Positions 1-7,459 of a stretch of 64,000 nt of DNA are shown piece after piece; position 1 is the stretch's first letter; the number at the start of each line of letters is the position of its first letter. The translations under genes and the position numbers were made by a program. The DNA comes from Aerococcus tenax (lineage in GTDB: Bacteria > Bacillota > Bacilli > Lactobacillales > Aerococcaceae): positions 186,001-250,000 of the forward strand of contig NZ_CP127382.2 in NCBI RefSeq assembly GCF_003286645.3, written 5' to 3'. The notes under the pieces were generated by a model. The model saw only the letters and a program-made list of their open reading frames with translations. It did no database searches and was not told where the DNA came from.

Positions 1-40
1 ATATTATTTTTCATCTAGCGGAATGGTTTTTACTTGAAAA

Positions 41-54
41 TGAAAGCGCTTTAT
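41..54 (+). promoter_or_regulatory. Partial cre (CcpA) site upstream of lactate oxidase
   Basis: TGAAAGCGCTTTAT matches the first 12 positions of the catabolite-responsive element consensus TGWAANCGNTNWCA but not the final CA. It lies about 50 bases before the start codon, near where a promoter is expected, and would fit carbon-catabolite control of lactate oxidation. Inference from sequence only. Confidence 0.4.
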
Positions 55-104
55 ATTAAATTATATGGGAAGGCTATTTACTTATTCAAAAGGAGGAAAA
101 TCAT

Positions 105-1247
105 ATGGCAGATTATGTTGCAGGTACTGAAGTTAAAGACTTAAAAATCGTTAACTTATATGATGTAGAAGAAGAGGCTAGAGAAATCATCCCTGAAGCA
201 GGCTATGGTTATATTCGTTCTGGTGCAGGGGATGAATTTACTTTAAGAAGAAATATTACCTGTTTTAACAGTAAGGGCATCCTACCGCGGGTGATTGGTG
301 ATGTTGAGCATCCAGATACATCAACTAGATTTCTAGGAAAAGATTACTCAGCGCCCTTCTTCTATGCACCAATTGCTGCTTTAGGAATTGCTCATGAAGA
401 AAAAGAAATTGGCATGGCTAAAGCCTTTAACGAATTCGGCACCGCCTTTTCAATTTCCTCTTATGCAGGATCTAGCTGGGATGAAATGGCACCTTCCTAT
501 GAAGGTTATGAAGACCGCCCACGTTACTTCCAGTTATACATGAGTAAGAACCATGGCTTTAACGAAGCGATGTTAAACGAAGCCAAAGACTTTGGCTGCC
601 AAGCTATTATTTTAACTGCGGACTCTACTGTTGAAGGAAACCGTGAATTAAATAAACGGAATCATTTTACTTATCCATTTGGTATGCCAATCGTTGAACG
701 CTACTTAGCAGGTTCTGGCGAAGGTATGGCCCTAAAAGATGTTTATGCTTCCTCTAAACAAAAGATTTCACCCAAAGATATTGAATACATTAAATCCATT
801 TGTGACCTACCAGTGATGCTTAAAGGGGTACAAACGCCTGAAGATGCCTTGAAGGGTATTGGTGCTGGTGCGGATGTGATTTACGTGTCTAACCATGGGG
901 GACGTCAATTAGATGGAGCTCCTGGATCCTTTGAAACCCTTGAAGCCATTGCTGAAGCGGTTCAAGGTGAAGTGCCAATCGTCTTTGACTCAGGTATCCG
1001 TCGCGGGGAACATGTCTTTAAAGCGCTGGCAGCAGGTGCAGATGTCGTAGGTATTGGACGTCCAGCCCTTTACGGCCTAGCCCTAGGTGGACATAAGGGT
1101 GTCCTTTCCGTATTGAACTACTTGAAAGACGACTTGACCCGGATTATGCAATTAACCGGTTGTCAAACCATTGAAGACATTAAGAATGCACGTCTAACCG
1201 ACCTCCCTGCATATAACGAAGCTGAATTAAGACATCACGGTTATTAA
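105..1247 (+). CDS. lctO: L-lactate oxidase (FMN-dependent alpha-hydroxy acid oxidase)
   Basis: Predicted to oxidise L-lactate to pyruvate with O2 as acceptor, releasing H2O2; cytosolic FMN enzyme. The 380-residue protein matches Aerococcus lactate oxidase along its length: an APFFYAPIAALG FMN-binding strand near residue 85, an ILTADST strand, the PFGMPIV segment, and the active-site block SNHGGRQLDGAPG with the catalytic His near 264 and Arg near 267, then the FDSGIRRGEHVFKALAAGA phosphate-binding region. The start is supported by AGGAGG at 91-96. It is monocistronic, ending in a hairpin. Lactate oxidase, lactate monooxygenase and lactate dehydrogenase of this fold are hard to separate by eye; oxidase is favoured by overall similarity to the Aerococcus enzyme. 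Confidence 0.9.
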   Translation: MADYVAGTEVKDLKIVNLYDVEEEAREIIPEAGYGYIRSGAGDEFTLRRNITCFNSKGILPRVIGDVEHPDTSTRFLGKDYSAPFFYAPIAALGIAHEEKEIGMAKAFNEFGTAFSISSYAGSSWDEMAPSYEGYEDRPRYFQLYMSKNHGFNEAMLNEAKDFGCQAIILTADSTVEGNRELNKRNHFTYPFGMPIVERYLAGSGEGMALKDVYASSKQKISPKDIEYIKSICDLPVMLKGVQTPEDALKGIGAGADVIYVSNHGGRQLDGAPGSFETLEAIAEAVQGEVPIVFDSGIRRGEHVFKALAAGADVVGIGRPALYGLALGGHKGVLSVLNYLKDDLTRIMQLTGCQTIEDIKNARLTDLPAYNEAELRHHGY

Positions 1248-1267
1248 AAATTAAATAAATGACTAAG

Positions 1268-1336
1268 AAAAGACCTTAACGGATTTAACCCAAAAGCTTT
1301 GACTAAGTTTTTAGGGCCCTTAGGGTCTTTTTTTGC
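1268..1336 (+). terminator. Terminator after lactate oxidase gene
   Basis: Arms AGACCTTAA (from 1271) and TTAGGGTCT (from 1319) pair with one G-U, separated by a rather long loop, and are followed by a T-run (TTTTTTT). Confidence 0.6.
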
Positions 1337-1454
1337 TTTGAATTTATTTTCACAACTGAGGAAAACTTTACTAGTGACGACGGCAAAGTTCCTGCTAACA
1401 GTATGTGAAAGCCAATAAAAACTGGGATTTTTTTGTAATTATTTGTCATTTTAA

Positions 1455-1484
1455 TTACCAATCTTTAGTTTAGTAAGGTATAAT
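1455..1484 (+). promoter_or_regulatory. Promoter of aldolase gene
   Basis: TTACCA (1455-1460) and a perfect TATAAT (1479-1484) are separated by 18 bases, 43 bases before the aldolase start codon. Confidence 0.6.
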
Positions 1485-1526
1485 GGGGTTCGTACAAGTC
1501 GTTATAGATTTTAGGAGGTATATTTA

Positions 1527-2435
1527 ATGGCTTTTTTAGTAAATGGTAATGAAATTTTGAAGGACGCACGTCGCAACCAATATGCGGTGGGAGCCTACAA
1601 TACAAACAATCTCGAATGGACCCGTGCCTTAGTGAGCGGTGCTAAAGAAACCAGAACCCCATTATTGATTCAAGTATCTACTGGTGCTGCTAAATATATG
1701 GGTGGTTACAAATTAGTTCGTGACTTAGTGCTTAACGTGATGGATAGCATGGATATTGATGTTCCAGTTATCTTGAACTTAGACCATGGTGATTTCGAAT
1801 CAGCCAAAGAATGTATCGAGTTAGGTTATTCTTCTGTTATGTTCGACGGGCATAAATTACCAGTTGAAGAAAACCTTGCTAAAACTAAAGAAATCGTTCG
1901 TTTAGCTCATGAACGTGGTATTGCTGTTGAAGCTGAAATCGGTAAAATTGGTGAAAACCAAGGTGGCGGTGAATTAGCTTCTGTTGAAGATGCCATTCGT
2001 TTTGCTGAAGCTGGTGTTGACCGTCTTGCATGTGGGATTGGTAATATCCACGGTGTTTACCCAGAAGGTTGGGAAGGCTTAAACTTCGACCGCTTGAAAG
2101 AAATTTCCGATGCTGTTGATGTTCCACTTGTTTTACATGGTGGTTCTGGTATTCCTCAAGACCAAGTGAAGAAAGCTATTTCTTTAGGTATTGCTAAGAT
2201 CAACATCAATACCGAATTCCAATTAGCTTTCCAAAAAGCTACTCGTGAATACATCGAAGCTGGTCATGACCAAGACCGTTCAAACAAAGGTTTCGACCCA
2301 CGTAAATTGTTAAGACCTGGTACTGACGCAATTACTGAATCCATGAAAGAAATGATTTCTTGGATGGGTACTCGTCCAATTGACGACAGAGACTCTAAAT
2401 TTGTCTTCGATGAAGCTTCCTTAAACGAAGAATAA
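1527..2435 (+). CDS. fba: Fructose-bisphosphate aldolase, class II
   Basis: Zinc-dependent aldolase interconverting fructose 1,6-bisphosphate with glyceraldehyde 3-phosphate and dihydroxyacetone phosphate; glycolysis and gluconeogenesis, cytosol. The 302 residues have the class II pattern: NTNNLEW near 25-31, catalytic Asp86 and zinc His87 in NLDHGD, the CGIGNIHG zinc-ligand motif near 170, LHGGSGIP near 203 and KININTEFQ. The insert-containing form and length match the Streptococcus/Bacillus Fba group; a tagatose-bisphosphate aldolase is less likely because no tagatose genes are nearby. AGGAGG at 1513-1518 fixes the start. Highly codon-optimised in the second half, as expected for an abundant glycolytic enzyme. 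Own promoter and terminator. Confidence 0.95.
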   Translation: MAFLVNGNEILKDARRNQYAVGAYNTNNLEWTRALVSGAKETRTPLLIQVSTGAAKYMGGYKLVRDLVLNVMDSMDIDVPVILNLDHGDFESAKECIELGYSSVMFDGHKLPVEENLAKTKEIVRLAHERGIAVEAEIGKIGENQGGGELASVEDAIRFAEAGVDRLACGIGNIHGVYPEGWEGLNFDRLKEISDAVDVPLVLHGGSGIPQDQVKKAISLGIAKININTEFQLAFQKATREYIEAGHDQDRSNKGFDPRKLLRPGTDAITESMKEMISWMGTRPIDDRDSKFVFDEASLNEE

Positions 2436-2458
2436 TCAAGTCTATATATAAAAAAGAA

Positions 2459-2490
2459 AGGATTGTGACTTAGTCGCAGTCCTTTTTTTC
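2459..2490 (+). terminator. Terminator after fba
   Basis: Arms GGATTGTGAC and GTCGCAGTCC pair with G-U wobbles around a short TTA loop, then TTTTTTT. Confidence 0.85.
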
Positions 2491-2524
2491 TATAAGCAAA
2501 ATATTTTTAATTGGTCTACTGGCT

Positions 2525-2533
2525 TGCTATACT
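2525..2533 (+). promoter_or_regulatory. Extended -10 promoter of nitroreductase gene
   Basis: TGCTATACT is an extended -10 element; no good -35 is visible. Confidence 0.45.
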
Positions 2534-2579
2534 CTGTATATCGTTAATGTAAAAAGCCAAAAAATGGAGGATTTAATTT

Positions 2580-3176
2580 ATGACACAATTTAAAGATCTT
2601 GCTGCTAAGCGTCGTTCGATTTACCATATTGGAAAGAATACCGACCATAGTTCAAAGGAAATCGTTGACGCTTTAAAAGCAGTCTTAAAAGATGTGCCAA
2701 CCGCCTTTAACAGCCAAACTTCACGCATTGTGATTGCTTTTGGAGATAAGCACCAAGCCTTATGGGATGAAATCTACCAAGTTCAAGAAGGTGTTTTAGA
2801 AGGCGACATGTGGGAACAAATGTCTGGCGTGATTCAAGGCGCTAAAGAAGGTTTAGGAACCATTCTTTTCTTTGAAGACTTAAATGAAGTAGAAAATATG
2901 CCAGCTAACCCAGAACGGTCAACTGCTTACAAGGAAAATAACAGTGCTAACCACCAATATGCTGCCTGGTTAACCTTAGCTGAATTAGATTTGGGAGCAA
3001 CCTTGCAACACTTTAACATTGGTTATGAGCAAGGCTTCGATAAGTCCATCCGTCAAATGTTTGACTTACCAGACTCATACGCTATGTTAGCGCAAATGCC
3101 ATTTGGTTCTATTGAAACCCCTGCTGGCGACAAAGACTATATCGACCAAGATGAAAAAGTCCGTGTTTACGAATAA
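2580..3176 (+). CDS. Nitroreductase family protein (CinD/Frm2-like)
   Basis: A 198-residue FMN-dependent oxidoreductase of the short nitroreductase subgroup that includes Lactococcus CinD and yeast Frm2/Hbn1. Features are the N-terminal RRSIYHIGKN phosphate/FMN-binding segment, FNSQTSRI near residue 42, and the C-terminal stretch LGATLQHFN followed by LAQMPFG. Members reduce nitroaromatics and quinones using NAD(P)H; the physiological substrate here is unknown, but a role in oxidative, quinone or metal stress is plausible. The start has a GGAGG at 2565-2569. It forms a single-gene transcription unit between hairpins. Confidence 0.85.
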   Translation: MTQFKDLAAKRRSIYHIGKNTDHSSKEIVDALKAVLKDVPTAFNSQTSRIVIAFGDKHQALWDEIYQVQEGVLEGDMWEQMSGVIQGAKEGLGTILFFEDLNEVENMPANPERSTAYKENNSANHQYAAWLTLAELDLGATLQHFNIGYEQGFDKSIRQMFDLPDSYAMLAQMPFGSIETPAGDKDYIDQDEKVRVYE

Positions 3177-3200
3177 ATAATTTAAAGAAAAGATACAAAT

Positions 3201-3235
3201 AGCCGATAGGAATCAATGACTATCGGCTGTTTTGT
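3201..3235 (+). terminator. Terminator after nitroreductase gene
   Basis: Perfect 9-bp stem AGCCGATAG / CTATCGGCT followed by GTTTTGTT. It overlaps the last codons of the oppositely transcribed frameshifted gene. Confidence 0.75.
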
Positions 3236-3966
3236 TAGTGTCTTTCATTAGCTTTTGGGCTGCCCTAATCCAGTTTTTCCATTCTAGGGCCAGGTGAAGG
3301 CAATGGTCATTCACGATATAGGAGGGACAAGCGGCAGGAAATTCAACCAGGGTCTTGGCTTCCATGCCAGTTGCTGTGTTTCTAAATTGGTGGCGGATCC
3401 CACCGACCTGCATGTTAGTGGCCAAGTAAGCCCGTCCAACCATCTGTAAGGGATAAGCAGGATCCGCTTGACTGATTAGTCTCTGGTCGCTTGAAAAATC
3501 AATAAAAAATTGTATGGGCAGGGGGACTTGCCCCGGCCGTTTCGACCACTTCAAAAAGTTTGCCCCTAGGCTCTAGGACATAGTGTTCAGGGTTGGCTGC
3601 TAGGTTAATTTGACGAATGCCAGGGCTGTCCTTAGATATAAATTCTTTGGCTAGGGGAGCAAAAGAATCGACCGTAATACCCTTGACTTCAAGAGTACAA
3701 GTGGCATACTTTACCTGGCCAAATGAAAGTCGACTAATATAACGCATAACAAGAGCCATAAGCTTTAACTTCCAGCCTAAGCGGTGCATGATTTGATCAT
3801 AGGTCATAGATTGCTTCAATTGATTGAGTTTTCTTCTTAGTGTCCTTGAATCCTCATCGGAACTCGACCGTGTCCCTAGATTTTTTAGCGCCTTACGGGT
3901 ATGTCGGTATTCCCAGTTATCTAGTTGTTCCTGACTAACCACTTGGCCGGCTATGGTGATTTTCAT
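3213..3966 (-). pseudogene. Frameshifted gene of unknown function (about 250 residues)
   Basis: Two overlapping minus-strand frames read as one protein. The first (3966 down to 3499, 155 residues) begins MKITIAGQVV behind an AGAGG and loses its sense near residue 144; the second (frame entering near 3550, ending at 3213) continues with GQVPLPIQFFIDFSSDQ. Deleting one base in the G4 run of GCCGGGGCAAG (plus-strand positions about 3531-3534) joins them smoothly as ...VVETAGQVPLPIQ. I do not recognise the family; it is basic in its N-terminal half with no clear signal or membrane segment. It is either a recent pseudogene, a programmed-shift gene, or a sequencing error in a short homopolymer. Confidence 0.6.
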
Positions 3967-4048
3967 AGTGTATACCTCTAATTTATCCTTAGTAATAATG
4001 AATTATGACTTATTTTTGAGACTAAGTCTACAATTTATTGGCAAGGTA

Positions 4049-4057
4049 TGCTATACT
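4049..4057 (+). promoter_or_regulatory. Extended -10 promoter of tRNA-Pro
   Basis: TGCTATACT lies 25 bases before the tRNA, a suitable distance for transcription to begin just upstream of the mature 5' end. Confidence 0.6.
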
Positions 4058-4081
4058 AATCGTATTGATCCAATTTGATCT

Positions 4082-4155
4082 CGGGATGTAGCACAGTTCG
4101 GTAGCGCACTAGCATGGGGTGCTAGGGGTCGCAGGTTCAAATCCTGTCATCCCGA
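4082..4155 (+). tRNA. tRNA-Pro (anticodon GGG)
   Basis: A 74-base cloverleaf: acceptor stem CGGGATG / CATCCCG with discriminator A, D-arm GCAC..GCGC, anticodon stem CTAGC / GCTAG with loop ATGGGGT giving anticodon GGG (4116-4118), and a T-arm with GGTTCAAATCC. The 3' CCA is not encoded. It reads CCC and CCU proline codons. It stands alone, with its own promoter and terminator. The isolated tRNA could serve as an integration site, but no integrase or att repeat is visible near it. Confidence 0.95.
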
Positions 4156-4195
4156 TTGTATATTTTCTTTCTAATTGAAGGAAAGTTAACTTATC

Positions 4196-4237
4196 AAATC
4201 GCTTGAGGAGACGATAGGCCTACTCAGGCGATTTTTT
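4196..4237 (+). terminator. Terminator after tRNA-Pro
   Basis: Arms AAATCGCTTGAG and CTCAGGCGATTT pair over 12 positions with one G-U, followed by TTTT. Confidence 0.75.
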
Positions 4238-4408
4238 ATTTATATTGTAAATTTTATGATCATTGTTAGCGATCACAACTAATAGAATAAATATAGTTAT
4301 ATACAGAAATCTTATCATATCAAGCTTTTCACTGATAGGGTGAGCCAAACAAGATGGTTTTAAAAAAGAAGTCATGCTAGAATAAGATGAGTTTGATAGA
4401 GGGGAAGA

Positions 4409-5623
4409 ATGACTATGACTAATAAAATTTTGACCACACATGTAGGATCCTTACCGCGGACACAAGCCTTGTTAGAGGCCAATAAACGACGGACAGCGGG
4501 CACCATTGCTGAAGACGAATTTAACCAAATTATCGCTGAATCGGTTGACCAAGTCGTGAAAAAGCAAAAAGAAATTGGCATTGACCAAGTCAATGATGGG
4601 GAGTACGGCCATGTGACTTCAGGCGCAGTTGACTATGGTGCCTGGTGGAACTATTCCTTCTACCGCTTAGGTGGATTAGAAATGACCGATGAAGACCGTT
4701 GGGCAAAAAGCGAAGCCATCCGGTCCACACCTGGCAATATTAAGTTAACTAGTTTCCCTGACCGCCGTGATCGGCAAAAATTTAGAGCAGCTTATGAAGA
4801 TCCTGATTCTGGCGTTTTAGGGAGACGTAATAAGGTAGCTAATCCGGTTTTTGCCGACAAGGTAACCTATATTGGTCAAGACCAAGTCAACCGCGATGTG
4901 AAGCTCTTGACCGAAGCCTTAGAAAAATATGATATCAAGCAAGGCTTTATGGCGGCCATTTCTCCAGGGGCAGCGGCACGTTTAGAAGACCGTTATTACC
5001 ACGATGAAGAAGCGCTCTTAAATGATGTTGCCGATGCCTTACATGAAGAATACAAAGCCATTACTGATGCGGGCTTAATTGTCCAATTAGATGCTCCAGA
5101 CCTAGCGGAAGCTTGGGACCAAATTAATCCGGAACCGAGCTTAAAAGATTTCCAAGCCTGGATGCAAAAACGGGTGGATGCGGCCAACCGCGCCTTAGAG
5201 GGCATTGATCCTAGCTTGGTTCGCTTACATATTTGTTGGGGGTCTTGGCATGGGCCTCATACCACCGATATTCCTTTCGAAGATATTGTTGACCAATGCT
5301 TACAAATCAAGGCAGAATCCTTCTCCTTTGAAGCCTCAAGTCCTCGCCATGGTCATGAGTGGCGGGTATGGGAAAAAGAGGGTCGCTTAAAGGCAGGACA
5401 AAAGATTGTTCCAGGCTTTGTTTCCCACTCCACCAATGCGGTTGAGCACCCACAATTAATTGCTGACCGGATTGAACGCTTTGCCAAATTAGTGGGTCCA
5501 GAAAACGTGATTGCTTCAACCGACTGTGGTCTGGGTGGACGCTTGCATGAGCAAATTGCTTGGGCAAAATTGGAAGCCTTAGTTGAAGGAGCAGCCATTG
5601 CTTCTAAGCATCTCTTTGGCTAA
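4409..5623 (+). CDS. MetE-like cobalamin-independent methyltransferase (C-terminal-domain type)
   Basis: A 404-residue single-barrel protein of the vitamin-B12-independent methionine synthase family (COG0620 type). It lacks the N-terminal barrel of full-length MetE (about 750 residues), so it is the short form whose methyl donor is uncertain. Zinc ligands expected for the family are visible: His and Cys in LHICWGSWHG (about 274/276), a Glu in FSFEASSPRHGHEW, and a Cys in STDCGLGG (about 373). TTHVGSLPR at the N-terminus is the usual substrate-binding loop. Likely moves a methyl or alkyl group to a thiol such as homocysteine. GAGGGGA precedes the start; an in-frame ATG six bases downstream is equally possible. 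Single-gene unit. Confidence 0.8.
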   Translation: MTMTNKILTTHVGSLPRTQALLEANKRRTAGTIAEDEFNQIIAESVDQVVKKQKEIGIDQVNDGEYGHVTSGAVDYGAWWNYSFYRLGGLEMTDEDRWAKSEAIRSTPGNIKLTSFPDRRDRQKFRAAYEDPDSGVLGRRNKVANPVFADKVTYIGQDQVNRDVKLLTEALEKYDIKQGFMAAISPGAAARLEDRYYHDEEALLNDVADALHEEYKAITDAGLIVQLDAPDLAEAWDQINPEPSLKDFQAWMQKRVDAANRALEGIDPSLVRLHICWGSWHGPHTTDIPFEDIVDQCLQIKAESFSFEASSPRHGHEWRVWEKEGRLKAGQKIVPGFVSHSTNAVEHPQLIADRIERFAKLVGPENVIASTDCGLGGRLHEQIAWAKLEALVEGAAIASKHLFG

Positions 5624-5656
5624 TCAAAGAGCTTTAATTAGGAATAAGACTTTTCC

Positions 5657-5686
5657 AAAAGCTGTGACTTTGTTCGCAGCTTTTTT
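5657..5686 (+). terminator. Terminator after MetE-like gene
   Basis: AAAAGCTGTGA and TTCGCAGCTTTT pair around a short loop, followed by T residues. Confidence 0.8.
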
Positions 5687-5859
5687 GTTCGCCAATCTTT
5701 TCAGTGATAGTCTTTTAAATTGTTTTTATGGATGGATAAAATTATGAGAAGCAATTTTTTAATGATAAAATAAGCGTAAAGAGTGAGGAAAGTGTTTTTG
5801 GGATCAGGCTAGTCTCTGGTCGTTTGTGTGCTCTTGAAGCATTGAAAGGATGGTTAACC

Positions 5860-6222
5860 ATGCGGATAGGCAAGGTCTTAAAGCGAATTGACCGTGATGA
5901 ACGCTACGTGGTGGAGAAAGATACTGGTTTAGTTCACGGCAAGGTCAATGGTTATACTTTATTAGTCGATATGATGCATTTAGGTCAACAGTATAATATT
6001 ATTTTTCACCTTACTAAAAACGGCCAGGCGCCTGACCATCAAGAACTCTTGCACAATATGCCCAAGCATAAAAAGTTGCAAAATGTTAGAGTGGAGGGCA
6101 ATGAGGTCACCTATAGAGCTCGAACGGCTTTTTTAGTCCAGTCCACTGTAGATAGCTTATTTGAAATGGTGGATTTAATTACTCAAGTCCTTAAAGAATT
6201 AGACTACCAAGATGCTTCTTAA
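5860..6222 (+). CDS. Hypothetical protein (120 residues)
   Basis: I do not recognise the family. From the ATG at 5860 the product is MRIGKVLKRIDRDERYVV..., soluble, with alternating beta-like and helical stretches (TLLVDMMHLG, YNIIFHLTK, a C-terminal helix DSLFEMVDLITQVLKELD). The start at 5860 is chosen because AAAGGA lies at 5845-5850; the frame is open a little further upstream to a TTG with no ribosome binding site. It ends at a shared terminator with the convergent trhO gene. Confidence 0.6.
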   Translation: MRIGKVLKRIDRDERYVVEKDTGLVHGKVNGYTLLVDMMHLGQQYNIIFHLTKNGQAPDHQELLHNMPKHKKLQNVRVEGNEVTYRARTAFLVQSTVDSLFEMVDLITQVLKELDYQDAS

Positions 6223-6256
6223 TTTTGGATGCCTGCTAGAAAATTATTGCAAAGCA

Positions 6257-6289
6257 AAAGCCATGTTGATTTTTTCAACATGGCTTTTT
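6257..6289. terminator. Bidirectional terminator
   Basis: AAAAGCCATGTTGA / TCAACATGGCTTTT with a T5 loop, flanked by A-run and T-run so it can serve both the hypothetical gene and convergent trhO. Confidence 0.9.
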
Positions 6290-6314
6290 GTCTTCCTAGA
6301 CTTTTTTAAAAGGC

Positions 6315-7286
6315 CTAGTTTTGGTTAACGTAGAGAGATTCACCAATGGCATTGAGACGGTCTTCCCATTCTTCATCAGAGAGTTCGTGTTCTTTGACGT
6401 AGAGATTACGGGGGTGGCGGCGACAGTCTGCTGTGCAGCCCCGTAAGTATTTATCTTCATTTTCCTTAGAAGAGAAGAATTGCTTATTACATTCAGGGTT
6501 GGCACAGTTGACGTAGCGGTCACAGGCTTGGCCGTCATAGTGGTCTTTAGAAATAATAGTGGGGTTGACGTGGTTAATGGGTACGGAAATCCGTTCATCA
6601 AAAACATACATCTTGCCTTCCCACAAGTCACCTTGGACTTTGGGGTCTTTACCATAAGTATCGATACCGCCTTCAAGTTGGCCGACCTTATCACCGATGC
6701 CTTCTCTGAGCATCCAGCCGGAGAATTTTTCGCAGCGGACACCCCCGGTACAGTAGACGGCAACTTTTTTATCCATAAATTTTTCCTTATTGTCTCTTAC
6801 CCATTGGGGAAGTTCACGAAAACTACGGATATCAGGGCGGATGGCGCCTTTGAAGTGGCCCAAGTCATATTCGTAATCGTTACGGGTATCTAAGACCACC
6901 GTATCCTCATCTAAGAGGGCTTGGTGGAATTCTTCTGGTTGTAAATAGTCACCGGTGATATCCAGCGGACTTAAGTCATCATCCAAGGACAAAGACACAA
7001 TTTCATTACGGGAACGGACAAACATTTTCTTATGGGCGTAGTCATCGGCTTCATCAATCTTGAACCAGACATCTTCAAAACCGGGGATGGCGTGTAAGTG
7101 GTCCATATATTGGTCAGTTTCTTCTACTGTTCCTGACACCGTCCCGTTGATGCCTTCTTCACTGACGAGAATACGTCCCCTTAAACCAATCCGTTTACAG
7201 AAAACCAGGTGTTTTTTAGCAAATTGGTCGGGGTCTTCAATATCTTGATACTTGTAATATAGTAAAACGCGATAGTCTTTACTCAC
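6315..7286 (-). CDS. trhO: tRNA uridine(34) hydroxylase TrhO (rhodanese-domain protein)
   Basis: Family enzymes hydroxylate U34 of tRNAs, giving 5-hydroxyuridine as the first step toward mo5U/cmo5U wobble bases, using O2. The 323-residue protein has the N-terminal acylphosphatase-like domain ([25 protein letters not shown] near 35-50), a central rhodanese domain (about 118-215) with the reactive Cys179 in [14 protein letters not shown], and a Cys-rich C-terminus ([19 protein letters not shown]) typical of Gram-positive members. The GTG start at 7286 is chosen because GGAGGAGA sits 7 bases before it; the open frame extends 17 codons upstream without a ribosome binding site. Confidence 0.9.
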   Translation of the reverse strand: MSKDYRVLLYYKYQDIEDPDQFAKKHLVFCKRIGLRGRILVSEEGINGTVSGTVEETDQYMDHLHAIPGFEDVWFKIDEADDYAHKKMFVRSRNEIVSLSLDDDLSPLDITGDYLQPEEFHQALLDEDTVVLDTRNDYEYDLGHFKGAIRPDIRSFRELPQWVRDNKEKFMDKKVAVYCTGGVRCEKFSGWMLREGIGDKVGQLEGGIDTYGKDPKVQGDLWEGKMYVFDERISVPINHVNPTIISKDHYDGQACDRYVNCANPECNKQFFSSKENEDKYLRGCTADCRRHPRNLYVKEHELSDEEWEDRLNAIGESLYVNQN

Positions 7287-7413
7287 GTGAAATCTCCTCC
7301 TTTGTAGTTTTAGGCTACAAATAACTCTTATATTCACTATACTACCAAGGCCAAAGAATTACCAATTTGCAGGATAGGAGAGGGAGCTTATTAGTTCGTT
7401 CGCTTAAAAGATA

Positions 7414-7452
7414 AGAAAAACAGGCTGCGACCTGAGTCACAGCCTGTTTCTT
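7414..7452 (-). terminator. Terminator of the cell-wall amidase gene
   Basis: On the minus strand ACAGGCTGTGAC / GTCGCAGCCTGT form a hairpin followed by TTTTTC. Confidence 0.8.
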
Positions 7453-7459
7453 GGTTGAA

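Noticed and set aside
2511..2533. TTGGTC plus TATACT as a paired -35/-10 before the nitroreductase gene
   Set aside because: The spacing is 11 bases, too short; only the extended -10 was kept.
4082..4155. The tRNA-Pro as an occupied attachment site
   Set aside because: No integrase gene or duplicated 3' tRNA sequence is visible downstream.
6480..6893. A 137-codon frame antisense to trhO
   Set aside because: Fully inside the well-supported trhO gene on the other strand, with no ribosome binding site or recognisable domain.
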